A stretch of DNA of 64,000 bases from Ferrimicrobium acidiphilum DSM 19497 (GTDB lineage: Bacteria; Actinomycetota; Acidimicrobiia; Acidimicrobiales; Acidimicrobiaceae). Numbering within the stretch: the first letter of the stretch is position 1; each line of letters opens with the position of its first letter. Shown here piece by piece: positions 9,394 to 18,678 of this stretch. Location of the stretch: contig NZ_JXUW01000001.1 in NCBI RefSeq assembly GCF_000949255.1, positions 62,001 through 126,000 of the forward strand, in the 5' to 3' direction. A program made the translations under genes and the position numbers. The notes under the pieces were generated by a model, which was not told the DNA's origin, did not search any database, and saw only the letters and a program-made list of their open reading frames with translations.

Positions 9394-9791
9394 ACTCACC
9401 ACCGACCGCTGCAGTGAATATTGGCTTAGACAGGCACGTACAGCTGCAGATGCCACGATGTCAAAACTCTGGAGTCCCCAACAACTGAGAGAGAGACACG
9501 CGACTGAAGAGCGAGACGAGGCGCCTTAAAATGTATATCTGCTTTCGAACAGTCCAAAGTTTGCACACGTGCTAAATAATCGCTAAGCAGCGAAGCGGAC
9601 TCATCCTTGTCTCTAGATGGACCTATCAAGCTCTGCTCGCTCCGACATCGCCAAGGACGGACATCATCCACAACTGCCACTGGAGTTCGAAGGTCGGCGC
9701 GATGTCGGCCGACGCACAACCTGGTCTCTGAAGGTTTACTCCCATTGGGTTCCATGAAGACGTGGTAGACCTTGCCACAACCACGATATCA
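9394..9791. other. Intergenic stretch with no recognisable gene
   Basis: About 400 bp between the DsbA-like gene and the galT stop. Six-frame reading gives only frames without family motifs. I see no tRNA, terminator or repeat in it. Confidence 0.5.
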
Positions 9792-10829
9792 TCAGCCGGT
9801 CATGGTAGTCCCAAAGTTACTTCGGAGCGTCTGGGCCCACTCTTCAGGGGAATAGTCGATCATCGTCTCTAGACAGAGACGCTCGAAATAAGTCACATCA
9901 CTTCGGTAGTATGGCTCCATGGGTGCTCGAGCCACGATGCGAAACAACATGCTAGCGCCATAGTCTTTGCTTTCTGGAGTCGCACCAATCAAGGAGAAGT
10001 TGAATGACTGGATTCCCATCTCCTCATATGTAGCCAAGACCAGCGCTAGACCCGATGCCAACTGATAAATGTCGGGATCGCTCAACTCTACTAGATCACC
10101 GATACTAGGCGCGAGTGCCCACGCCTCATAGAAACCAGAAGGAGCAAATGGAACAAGCCATACAAAAGGATCCATATGCGCCACCATGCGTTGGCTCTGT
10201 GCGTCCTCTAACGCGATAAGCTCCTCAAAATATGGCTGACCGTAGGCGGCAAAATGCTCTCTAGAGGCGGTCAACAACTTCGCCTGCGAGCCTAGCGGAA
10301 CAGAGTCATGCGAAGACTGAATATGTGGGTGTATCAAGGAGCTCCCGGACGGCGGTAGATAGTTCGCGTTGACCGATGAATAAATCAGGTCAGGATGCTG
10401 AGCCCGTACGGCTTTCCCATGTTGGAGAATCGCCAGCAGCGCATCGTATACAATTTCTCGAGTCATCTCCGTTAGGGGCAGAAAGTGCCGACTCACATCG
10501 TAAATGCCAACCGCTGAGACAGTAGAGTAGGCGATAACATTGGGTACTACCCATGAGTTCCCAACAATGATCCTCCCATTCCGAGCTATCTCTTCTGGAA
10601 AAGGTGACGTTGCATCACCAATGGTATCGATACAAAACGGGCAGAACCCATCACGCTCGACTGCGGAGCCTAGCTCGACCGGACCATGAGTGAGCTTTGC
10701 GCCTTCGATCAAGCGCGCACCGTGGCCGAACAACGAGTCCACGCGATGGATGAGTCGGGCCGGCTTGAAGCCACCATGCTCAAAATCGGGAACCTCGGCT
10801 TCGAGCTCATGCTCCTGGAACAAAATCAT
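9792..10829 (-). CDS. galT: Galactose-1-phosphate uridylyltransferase-like protein (GalT/HIT superfamily)
   Basis: Nucleotidylyltransferase of the Leloir pathway: UDP-glucose plus galactose-1-P gives UDP-galactose plus glucose-1-P. 345 aa. A zinc-site CPFC motif lies near residue 63 and the catalytic HPHIQ motif near residue 166, which is the GalT form of the histidine triad. GGGGAGAG upstream supports the ATG start. No galK or galE is adjacent. Actinobacterial GalT-like enzymes can act on other sugar-1-phosphates, so substrate is not certain. Divergent from the histidine kinase gene. Confidence 0.82.
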   Translation of the reverse strand: MILFQEHELEAEVPDFEHGGFKPARLIHRVDSLFGHGARLIEGAKLTHGPVELGSAVERDGFCPFCIDTIGDATSPFPEEIARNGRIIVGNSWVVPNVIAYSTVSAVGIYDVSRHFLPLTEMTREIVYDALLAILQHGKAVRAQHPDLIYSSVNANYLPPSGSSLIHPHIQSSHDSVPLGSQAKLLTASREHFAAYGQPYFEELIALEDAQSQRMVAHMDPFVWLVPFAPSGFYEAWALAPSIGDLVELSDPDIYQLASGLALVLATYEEMGIQSFNFSLIGATPESKDYGASMLFRIVARAPMEPYYRSDVTYFERLCLETMIDYSPEEWAQTLRSNFGTTMTG

Positions 10830-10892
10830 CGATCTCTCCCCTCGAACCCGAACCCTTGCATATGGACTAACCTAGTCGAGGTGGAGCGACTC

Positions 10893-11996
10893 GTGAACGA
10901 ACCTCGACTGAAAGACATTTTCGAGGCGCTTATCGAGGTAGTGAGCAAGCTCGACATAGACGAGACCCTCACGCTCTTGGCCGATCACACGCGATCCCTC
11001 ACGCGTTCGCGCTACGCAGCGATTGGCGTGCTCGACCCTGAGCACGAGCATCAACTTTTGGACTTTGTGACCTCGGGGATCGACTCCAGGGAACGCGAAC
11101 TCATTGGCAAACCTCCTTCCGGCGATGGTCTGCTCGGCACGGTCATAACCTCTCGCAGTGCCGTCATCTCAAACTCGATCGCCGACGACAAGAGAGCCAT
11201 AGGTTTCCCACCGAATCACCCCACCATGAAGCACTTTCTCGGAGTCCCAATCATCACCGGCGAAAGGGTTTTTGGCAATATCTACGTAACCGATAGGCTC
11301 GATGATCAGCCATTCGATCAGATCGACGTAGCCATCCTCGAGACCTTAGCCACTGGCGCGTCCGCGGTAATCGGCAATTTGCTCCTACGTCAGGCGCTCA
11401 TGCGCGCCCAGGTAGAGGATGATCGAACTCGCATTGCCCGCGACCTCCACGACGACATAATTCAGCGTCTTTTTGCCGTTGGTCTTCAACTTCAAGCCGC
11501 ACTACCATCGCTCCAACGAACAGACGGTGCACGATTTGTACGACAAGCGATCGAGGATCTTGACGCCGCAATCGGAGAGATCAGAACCACGATTTTTGAA
11601 CTCGAAGCGAGCCGTGGCGACTCTCCCCGCGCAGAGATCCTAGATCTGACATCGCGTCTCTGTATGATTGCCGGCCTCCGGGAGCACGTTGTCTTCTCGG
11701 GCCCGATCGATACTCTGCTCACCAACTCAACGAAATCGCTCGCTCTCACTGTACTGCGAGAGCTCATAACAAATGTCATAAAACATGCAGACGCCAATGA
11801 ACTTCGGGTAGAGATCCAGGTCTCAGATAATCTCAAGATCTTGGTCGTTGATGACGGAATCGGGATCAGCGACGATCCTCATATTGGTCATGGAATTGTA
11901 AATCTTCATGCCAAGGCGACCGATCACGGCGGCTCATTTTCTATCGCTGCTGGACCGTTAGGAGGGTCGCGTGCCACCTTCATCGTTCCGTTGTAA
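10893..11996 (+). CDS. GAF-domain sensor histidine kinase (NarL/DevS-type)
   Basis: Cytosolic two-component sensor, about 367 aa without membrane segments. A single GAF domain (about residues 20-170) is followed by a HisKA_3 dimerisation helix with the phospho-acceptor histidine in RIARDLHDDIIQRLFA. The HATPase_c domain follows, with ELITNVIKHADA (N box) and VVDDGIGI (D/G1 box). GTG 10893 is chosen because GAGGTGGAG lies six bases upstream; longer frames would run into the divergent galT start. DevS/DosT have two GAF domains and a haem; whether this one binds haem is unknown. No response regulator is adjacent. Confidence 0.85.
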   Translation: MNEPRLKDIFEALIEVVSKLDIDETLTLLADHTRSLTRSRYAAIGVLDPEHEHQLLDFVTSGIDSRERELIGKPPSGDGLLGTVITSRSAVISNSIADDKRAIGFPPNHPTMKHFLGVPIITGERVFGNIYVTDRLDDQPFDQIDVAILETLATGASAVIGNLLLRQALMRAQVEDDRTRIARDLHDDIIQRLFAVGLQLQAALPSLQRTDGARFVRQAIEDLDAAIGEIRTTIFELEASRGDSPRAEILDLTSRLCMIAGLREHVVFSGPIDTLLTNSTKSLALTVLRELITNVIKHADANELRVEIQVSDNLKILVVDDGIGISDDPHIGHGIVNLHAKATDHGGSFSIAAGPLGGSRATFIVPL

Positions 11997-12980
11997 TAGC
12001 GGATCCTCTAGGGTCTCAAGTTCGTAAAGCCTCGACAGGCAACGGCCATACTTCTGCCGGAAGCCTCCACTCAAGAAGCCAGCTGGGAATAGCTCTCCGA
12101 GATCACATCCACGAACCCTAACAGGTACTCCGAAATCATAAAGTACATCGACAAGACTGCAGAAACGCAATGCGTCGCTTTGGAGTTCAATCGAAGACGC
12201 GTTATCGATCTCAACGCCGGAGATCTCCTGCACCACTCCCCGATAGCGAATCGGATGAACCCGATTTAATTGGTCGAGCAACGTCTTCAACTCAATTCGA
12301 ACTGCGTCCTCTGGCAGTGGTTCAAACGTGCTCTCTCCTCGATCGAAGACAAAACTACGTCGGCGGAAATCTCCTCCCTCTATCGGCAGGACTTGGAATG
12401 CATCGGCCAACCCTTGAATTTCACGCAAAAAGTCCTGGGCACCAAAACGGCCTTCGCCCAGCCGAGTTGGCAAGGTGTTAGAGGTCACCACCAAGTTTGT
12501 ACCTGTGGCGAGCAACTCGTTGGCGAGTCGACTGATAAGTACAGTATCTCCGGGATCATCAAGTTCAAACTCATCGATTGCAAGCAAGCTGGCGCCTTGC
12601 AATAACTTCAAAGCTCCAGAAAACGAGAGCGCTCCAACAAGGCTGGTGAGACCTGCGAACGAAGCGTAAAACTTGGCTCCTTGCCAGGCGAAAAAAGTTG
12701 CAGCCAAGAGATGAGTCTTACCAACTCCAAACCCGCCGTCTAGATACCAACCGATCGGCTGCTTGGGCTTGATCCGCCGCCAAGATCGACGTGAACGCTC
12801 TTGCTGCCCTTCTCGCGTAAATCTCATCAAGGTCTCCTTGGCCTCCTGCTGGGAGCTGAATTCCGGATCAGGATGGTAGGACTCGAAACTAGCCTCGCAG
12901 AAGTTGCGAGGGGGTATTAACGACGCGATTAGCTCTTCATGCGTAGGGACAAGCGCAGGTCGTCCGAGAAGTTCGTCCAT
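11958..12980 (-). CDS. zapE: ZapE/AFG1-like ATPase (cell-division protein ZapE family)
   Basis: P-loop ATPase of the AFG1/ZapE family; in E. coli ZapE associates with the Z-ring under stress. 340 aa from the ATG at 12980. Walker A GGFGVGKTHLLAATF near residue 87, Walker B LLAIDEFELDDPGD and sensor TSNTLPTRLGEGRF are diagnostic. An upstream in-frame start at 13052 would add unrelated residues. The 3' end overlaps that of the histidine kinase tail-to-tail by 39 bp. Confidence 0.9.
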   Translation of the reverse strand: MDELLGRPALVPTHEELIASLIPPRNFCEASFESYHPDPEFSSQQEAKETLMRFTREGQQERSRRSWRRIKPKQPIGWYLDGGFGVGKTHLLAATFFAWQGAKFYASFAGLTSLVGALSFSGALKLLQGASLLAIDEFELDDPGDTVLISRLANELLATGTNLVVTSNTLPTRLGEGRFGAQDFLREIQGLADAFQVLPIEGGDFRRRSFVFDRGESTFEPLPEDAVRIELKTLLDQLNRVHPIRYRGVVQEISGVEIDNASSIELQSDALRFCSLVDVLYDFGVPVRVRGCDLGELFPAGFLSGGFRQKYGRCLSRLYELETLEDPLLQRNDEGGTRPS

Positions 12981-13159
12981 GCATAACACGCTAGAGGCAA
13001 CAACCGGCGGGCCGCTCCTTGCCAAAATGAGGAAGGGATGGAGAGTGAGCACCAGAACTACCTAAACAGAACTACCCAAATAAAGCAGCGCCTACTAGAG
13101 TGCAGAGATACATACTCACATCTCCGAAACAATAGAGCTAGCACAGTTGTCGGTGGGTC

Positions 13160-13843
13160 GTGTACGTCACCGATAACGAAGATCCAAGTCTAGAGCAGCT
13201 TCTCGCCCTCTATCCGGTATCAGAACCGAATGTGTTGCGTGCGAACATGGTGATGTCGTTAGACGGCAAAATAGCCATTGATGGTCGCTCTAAGGGTCTC
13301 TCCACCGATCTCGACCGCAGAATTTTCCACTTTCTACGTGCGACCTCACAAGTTATCCTTGTAGGCGCTGGTACTGCACGAATAGAAAACTACCAACCTC
13401 CGCAACTGGATCCAGACTTGGCCAAACTTCGTCACCGGCTCGGACTAGTGCGACCGTTACGCATAGTCGTCGCCTCGCGACACTCCCGACCGCCGAATAC
13501 CCCAAACCACCTGAGTGGGGCAGCCTCAGGAGGTGGATCATCATCTGCAATAGAGTATCGTAACTTACCTGCAACACCTCGACGTGGTGAACTGGAGCAA
13601 TTGCTCGCGATCGATAATCAGCACCCAGGTGGAATCCTCTGCGAAGGCGGACCGACACTGCTGTCAGACCTACTCGAGCAGAGCCTCGTCGATGAGTTCT
13701 GCCTTACGATCCGACACCTGATTGCTGGAAACGCCTCTCAACCGGTAGTCACCGACACGCTAACGGCACCAGTGGATTTCAAATCGGTCGCTAGCCTCTC
13801 CACTCGAGAGGCAACCTTCCTTCGCCTATCACGTTCCAGCTAG
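13160..13843 (+). CDS. RibD C-terminal-domain (dihydrofolate-reductase fold) pyrimidine reductase family protein
   Basis: NADPH-dependent reductase of the RibD_C fold. 227 aa. Recognisable parts are RANMVMSLDGKIAIDGRSKG, the ILVGAGTARIENY strand-loop, and GGILCEGGPTLLSDLLEQ near the C-terminus. The deaminase half of riboflavin RibD is absent, so this is a stand-alone reductase. In actinobacteria such paralogues are often of unknown substrate. GTG start with GGTGGG upstream. Lies 9 bp before the unknown gene at 13853, likely one operon. Confidence 0.82.
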   Translation: MYVTDNEDPSLEQLLALYPVSEPNVLRANMVMSLDGKIAIDGRSKGLSTDLDRRIFHFLRATSQVILVGAGTARIENYQPPQLDPDLAKLRHRLGLVRPLRIVVASRHSRPPNTPNHLSGAASGGGSSSAIEYRNLPATPRRGELEQLLAIDNQHPGGILCEGGPTLLSDLLEQSLVDEFCLTIRHLIAGNASQPVVTDTLTAPVDFKSVASLSTREATFLRLSRSS

Positions 13844-13852
13844 CATGGTCAC

Positions 13853-14368
13853 ATGCAGCTTGGCCGCATCGTGCGAGACTATGACCGCGCCTACCAGGAG
13901 GCGTTAGCCTTCCTCAGCAGCAGGAGCGAGGTTGTACAGACAGACCAACAGGTACTTGCGTGGGGGGATGGCCCTTCACTCTTGGATCTATCAACGCATC
14001 TGTCGGAGGTGCTCGGGTCTATCACGATCGAACAACTAAATTACTTGGGTGCACCCTACTCACTCAATCCCAACCGTAGAAGCGCAACCATCAGGGTCAT
14101 GCGAAGACTCTCGCGCCATCGAATGATCGAAACCGTCCTCCGGTGTTGGGGAGCGAATGGCCCAATAGCAGCCGACGCCGTTAACCTACCCGAACTGCTA
14201 GTGAGCGTGGCCGAACAGGGAGGCACCTATCCAATTCCAAGCGCCATGGCCACCGCCCTGCTTGTGGAATACCCGGATCTGGACGCCGACGCCGGCATGA
14301 TCATCAAGGCAATCGTCAAGACGGGTTACGAGCACCTCTGGTCTATAGGGTTTTCGGAGCTCCATTAG
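13853..14368 (+). CDS. Uncharacterised 171-aa protein
   Basis: I do not recognise this family. It starts 9 bp after the RibD-like gene and is probably co-transcribed with it. The protein is soluble, mixed helical, with a basic segment (NPNRRSATIRVMRRLSRHRMIE in outline, residues about 75-95) and two short acidic ends. No cysteine cluster, signal peptide or membrane span is seen. Codon use resembles the neighbours, so it is likely a real gene. Confidence 0.6.
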   Translation: MQLGRIVRDYDRAYQEALAFLSSRSEVVQTDQQVLAWGDGPSLLDLSTHLSEVLGSITIEQLNYLGAPYSLNPNRRSATIRVMRRLSRHRMIETVLRCWGANGPIAADAVNLPELLVSVAEQGGTYPIPSAMATALLVEYPDLDADAGMIIKAIVKTGYEHLWSIGFSELH

Positions 14369-14409
14369 AGTTTGGCTACAACTGGTCCATCGTCGCCAAG
14401 AGACGCCGA

Positions 14410-15783
14410 TCAAGCGGCTGGTATGGCGACGCAACCCTCAGTAAGAGGCACGCTTGCCACCGTCATAGCATGAGCCAATCGCAGCTTGAACAAGGATGGA
14501 GTTGAGGCTGCTAGACCGATAGGTTCGACAGAAGGCCGTAATATGTTAGACGACGTCGAGTGTGGAAGCACTCCGCCCGCCAGGCTGTCTCCAGTGATAG
14601 AAATTAGACTGCTCCGGCTAAAGACTACCTCAGGATCATGGGTAGTCGGATTTGCGATGCAACTCATCCACCATTGTGCTGCGCGAAAAAACGTCGGTGT
14701 CAACTGGTAAAAAGGTACTGATGGACTTGAAGATTGCACCGCACCAAGTCCAAAGAGTGGTGCACCACGTGAAATAACCTTCACAGCCACGGCTTGAGTG
14801 CCGGTCGTGTTAGCTACTGAGGTCAGATCGACCGGGAGTGGAGAGTTGGCCGGCACGGTTACCCGTTCGACGATGTGCATGGGTCCCATGTCTGCCACCT
14901 GAAGTGTCCCATTGAAACCGGCCATCTCAATCGCCACAGGAACCGGCTTCGACGAGGTGTTGAGTAGCTCCAGGGTCAGTGACTTAGTGCCAGCCGTTGG
15001 AACATAGGGAAGGTACAGGTGCGTTGAGGGTGTGGCATAACCGAGTGTTTCTTGAGTATTAGGTGAAGCTACGCTTGAGACCACAACTACACTTCCCGAA
15101 CGGGCAGTGACGCTGGCTGAGATATCAGCAGCATTAGGGGCAAAACGCTCTGCGTTGATAGTCATGACTGCACCAGGGCGGACTATTAGGCCCTCCACGG
15201 ACGGAACCGACACCTCCCCTTGCGTGGAGTAGTAACTCAGATCGACGACAGCCTGAACTTTGAAAGGATTATAGACCGAAACAGTGGAGCCTGTTCCAGT
15301 GGTAGTGGACAGGCCCTCTACTGTCCAGTGACTGCTAGGAGACGAACTGCAAGGACTGATCTGGGGCAACGCAGTCGACGTGGTTTGCGTCTCCACAAAC
15401 GCAACCATACCTCCGGAGGAGACTATAACCCGCCCATGACCTGGCGTCACATGCAAGTGCATCGATGAGTGTGGAAGCATGACGCGGTGTTGGCGGTGAT
15501 GACCAACCTTGGAGGTGATCAGCAATTTTCGCTCATGGCTGGTCGGGTTTTCCAGAATCACGCCATCCGAATGGATCGCACCCAGCAATCGAGGCACTAC
15601 ACAGTACCAACTCACTGACGTTGCCGTAGGTACAGCAGTCGGCACCGCCAAGCTGCCAATACCAAAGGGGACATTGGCCACCGCAAACTGCGCCCTGCGG
15701 GCTGCAAACGAGTTCGTCATCGTCACCGCCGCAACCAGTACCACAACAAGGCAGATCAGAACTATCTTCGGCCACTTTATCAA
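14410..15783 (-). CDS. DUF5719-family secreted/membrane-anchored protein
   Basis: Function unknown. 457 aa with an N-terminal hydrophobic segment (IVLICLVVVLVAAVTM) that acts as a signal anchor, followed by an extracytoplasmic, Ser/Thr-rich beta domain. In actinobacteria DUF5719 proteins are usually encoded directly after a large GT2/membrane glycosyltransferase, exactly as here. The likely TTG start overlaps the glycosyltransferase stop as TTGA, indicating translational coupling. An envelope polysaccharide role is inferred from context. Confidence 0.72.
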   Translation of the reverse strand: MIKWPKIVLICLVVVLVAAVTMTNSFAARRAQFAVANVPFGIGSLAVPTAVPTATSVSWYCVVPRLLGAIHSDGVILENPTSHERKLLITSKVGHHRQHRVMLPHSSMHLHVTPGHGRVIVSSGGMVAFVETQTTSTALPQISPCSSSPSSHWTVEGLSTTTGTGSTVSVYNPFKVQAVVDLSYYSTQGEVSVPSVEGLIVRPGAVMTINAERFAPNAADISASVTARSGSVVVVSSVASPNTQETLGYATPSTHLYLPYVPTAGTKSLTLELLNTSSKPVPVAIEMAGFNGTLQVADMGPMHIVERVTVPANSPLPVDLTSVANTTGTQAVAVKVISRGAPLFGLGAVQSSSPSVPFYQLTPTFFRAAQWWMSCIANPTTHDPEVVFSRSSLISITGDSLAGGVLPHSTSSNILRPSVEPIGLAASTPSLFKLRLAHAMTVASVPLTEGCVAIPAA

Positions 15784-18665
15784 GATCGTGGCCCCACGGG
15801 CACCGGCACTGCTGAGGCCGGCGCATTGCCTAGTCCGACAGTTTGCCCTCTCGTTCTAGCTCGCAACCAAGAACGTCGACCAAATAACCCAAGCAGCAAA
15901 ATTAGCATCATGACTAACTGGATTACGATACCAACCGTCAACCAGGGGTCGAACGGCGTTGCTGCCCTAGCAAGGGAAGCCGGGCGTGCGGTTAATCTAT
16001 ACACCGAGATACCACCTTGAGAGAATATTTGAGCCATATCGAGTTGGCGACCAAACGCCGTTGTAAATGCATCAGCAGCCACGGTTCTTGGCGCACCTAC
16101 TACCACCACCTCATCGACGCCAACAGCTGCAAGCTCGTCACCAAGCCGAACCGTTCTTCCAGCTAGCGCAAGGGCCACTAGATGATCTAGGGCACCCTGG
16201 CCTCGAGTCACCGCAGGGGCACCTGCGGTGAGCACAGTCGGCGCGACTCCTTCGGTCAAACCTACGTAGACGCCGTTAGTCAACTTCTCACCAGTGACGA
16301 TGCGTGGACCCGTGCCAAGCTCTACCCAGAGCACCGATTGAGGATGTCGAACAAGCCCTTCGACAAGAGGAAGGGTATCGCGAGTGGTACTTGCGGGGCC
16401 AGGTTGACCCCCAATGGCTCCCAAGGCGGAACCGAGGGCAGCTACCACCAAAGCAAGCGTCACCAGCCCAGCAGTGACATGATGGACTCCTAAACCGAAC
16501 GAACGCAGCCGTCTCAACATGAGACGCATCGCACCGGGAAGAGCCACCGAAGCAATCAGCGTCGCCATGATTGTCGGATAGACCGGAGCAATGGGAGACC
16601 CTCCTAGAAATCCTCTTCCAGCCATCACTGCGAAGACTGTGTAGCTTACCGTTGCGATCGTCGCGACCAGGAGAGAAGAATCGCGACCCTCACCAAATCC
16701 GAGTACCACCACAACGAGCGTTAGCACCATCGCTGCTAACAACCAGGAGGAGAGACCCCCGACGACCGAGGCTCCAAAAGCGGAACTTATCGCAGAGCTG
16801 GTCGGGTTCACAAATCCTGTAAAGAGGTAATCAACTCCTGGATGGACAACAATAAGTCCACCAATCCATGGAAGATTAGTTAAGAATCCAACCACCGAGG
16901 CGTAGCAAACCACGACAAAGAGCCTTCGTGCCCTCTCGGGGCCAACGGTCACTAGATAGACAAGAACCTGCACGACGGCAGCTAGCAGCCATACGATGGC
17001 AAGTTGAGGGGCCAATGCCACAGCCAAGGCAAACAACGCGGCTACCCGCAAGTTAGACCTCCGCATAACCCGGCGCGACTTGCGTTGCGCAGCGATGGCG
17101 TCGATGGTAGCAGCGAGTAACAATGGGGCAATGGCGTAGCCAAATATGGCGTAAATTGAGCCTCTTACCAACGCTATCGCCACTATTGGCGAGAGTGCAT
17201 ACAGTATCCCTGATGCTCGTGCGTATCCATCAGGGAGTCGGCGGCGAGCGACTCGATAGGCTCCTATCGGCCCAATTATCAAGGAGCTGAAAACGAGCAA
17301 CCAGACGCCGAGTGCGGTATGTCCGATCAACACAAATCCCAGCAGGCCTATGATCAAGTCGGAGGTGGGCAAGATAGCGACCCCGAGGAGGTGGCTCGCT
17401 CCGTGGCCTGAGAAATACGCGCCCAACAGTTGCACCGGAGAGGAATAAAGTGTGAAAGAACCCTTTAGAGGGGTCGGTGCGAAGAGCACTGAGCGCGCGA
17501 GCACAATGCTCAGGGCTATCGAGACCCAAAGAGCCCAACGCCCAAGTGAACTTCGCTCAACTCGAGTCGTCGGGGAATCTGCATCAGGATCGTCTCGAGA
17601 TGCATCGTGACTCGGTCTCGTCCGATTGTGAGACAAGAAACGCCGCAATGTGAGCCAGGAACCTGAAAACGTGAGTAGACGTGGGTCAAGCCCGCGTGCA
17701 AGCATCGCCTCCCGTTCTCGACGCAGTGCATCACGCTCGGTTATGATCCCAATGGCCTTCAAGCTACCCCAGGCCACCCTAGGACGTGCGGTGAGCGTCA
17801 GGAACAATGCCTCCGCGATTCGCTCTACGAAGAACACCAACAACGCAATCGATCGCATCCGACCCTGTTCGAGCTTACTAATACACCGAGCCTGATGACG
17901 ACGCTTGAGTTCTATACGCTCTGCGTGAGATAGCGCCACCCGTTCATCAGCAACAACTCCGCGTCGTACTGCCCGCAATCGTGGCGAACGACGCCCCGAG
18001 GTCGAAACTGACCTATGGCGCACGCGCGCATGCGGTGCGGTTGAGATTCGTGCGCCTGCCATCCGAACTCGACAAGACAGATCAACCTCTTGATAGACGC
18101 TACCAAAACTTGCATCAAAGCCTCCGAGCGAACTGAATAGGTCGGCACGCACCAGCATGGCACAACCGGCACCAACGGCCACCTCGTTGATCTCGTCATA
18201 CTGGCCCTGGTCAAGGTCACCAACCTCAACCCTTGTTGCCGTTCCCATCAAAAAATCAAGGTCACTACCGAGTTCGAGAATCTGACGCGGGGAATCATAG
18301 GCGACAATTTTTGGGGTGACGAGACCTGAGTTGGTTGCATAAGCCACCTCCATCATTGCCGCTAGCGCATTTGGGGCGAGTGCAACATCGTCATGACAGA
18401 ACAAAAAGAACTTAGCGTCGTTCACCAGTTCGACGCCTGCGTTGACCGCGGCCCCAAAGCCCGGGTTGCCTGGTAACTCAAGTACTTGAGCATTCGGGAG
18501 CAGGCGGTGGGTCAGGTCATCAACCCGACCAGATTGGTCAACATTAACTACTACGATGTCGAGATCGGGGTATCCGAGCGAGGAGATACTCGCCAGACAC
18601 TCCTCGAAGTAGTCGCCCGGATCGTGGGCAACAACAACCACTGCCACTTTGGGGGGTGCTTGCAT
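15780..18665 (-). CDS. Large membrane protein with N-terminal GT2 glycosyltransferase domain
   Basis: 961 aa. Residues 1 to about 240 form a GT2 domain of the rhamnosyltransferase/WbbL type (VAVVVVAHDPGDYFEECL, PGNPGFGAAVNAGVE, FFLFCHDDVAL, and QEVDLSCRVRMAG as the acceptor-side ED-like motif). A basic linker and about ten or more hydrophobic segments follow, ending in a short C-terminal tail. It probably transfers a sugar at the cytoplasmic face onto a lipid-linked or exported glycan. Pairing with DUF5719 matches other actinobacterial genomes. Substrate unknown. Confidence 0.82.
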   Translation of the reverse strand: MQAPPKVAVVVVAHDPGDYFEECLASISSLGYPDLDIVVVNVDQSGRVDDLTHRLLPNAQVLELPGNPGFGAAVNAGVELVNDAKFFLFCHDDVALAPNALAAMMEVAYATNSGLVTPKIVAYDSPRQILELGSDLDFLMGTATRVEVGDLDQGQYDEINEVAVGAGCAMLVRADLFSSLGGFDASFGSVYQEVDLSCRVRMAGARISTAPHARVRHRSVSTSGRRSPRLRAVRRGVVADERVALSHAERIELKRRHQARCISKLEQGRMRSIALLVFFVERIAEALFLTLTARPRVAWGSLKAIGIITERDALRREREAMLARGLDPRLLTFSGSWLTLRRFLSHNRTRPSHDASRDDPDADSPTTRVERSSLGRWALWVSIALSIVLARSVLFAPTPLKGSFTLYSSPVQLLGAYFSGHGASHLLGVAILPTSDLIIGLLGFVLIGHTALGVWLLVFSSLIIGPIGAYRVARRRLPDGYARASGILYALSPIVAIALVRGSIYAIFGYAIAPLLLAATIDAIAAQRKSRRVMRRSNLRVAALFALAVALAPQLAIVWLLAAVVQVLVYLVTVGPERARRLFVVVCYASVVGFLTNLPWIGGLIVVHPGVDYLFTGFVNPTSSAISSAFGASVVGGLSSWLLAAMVLTLVVVVLGFGEGRDSSLLVATIATVSYTVFAVMAGRGFLGGSPIAPVYPTIMATLIASVALPGAMRLMLRRLRSFGLGVHHVTAGLVTLALVVAALGSALGAIGGQPGPASTTRDTLPLVEGLVRHPQSVLWVELGTGPRIVTGEKLTNGVYVGLTEGVAPTVLTAGAPAVTRGQGALDHLVALALAGRTVRLGDELAAVGVDEVVVVGAPRTVAADAFTTAFGRQLDMAQIFSQGGISVYRLTARPASLARAATPFDPWLTVGIVIQLVMMLILLLGLFGRRSWLRARTRGQTVGLGNAPASAVPVPVGPRS

Positions 18666-18678
18666 CAGAAGCTACACG

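Noticed and set aside
9426-9755. 109-codon minus-strand frame
   Set aside because: Composition not protein-like and no ribosome site or family motif.
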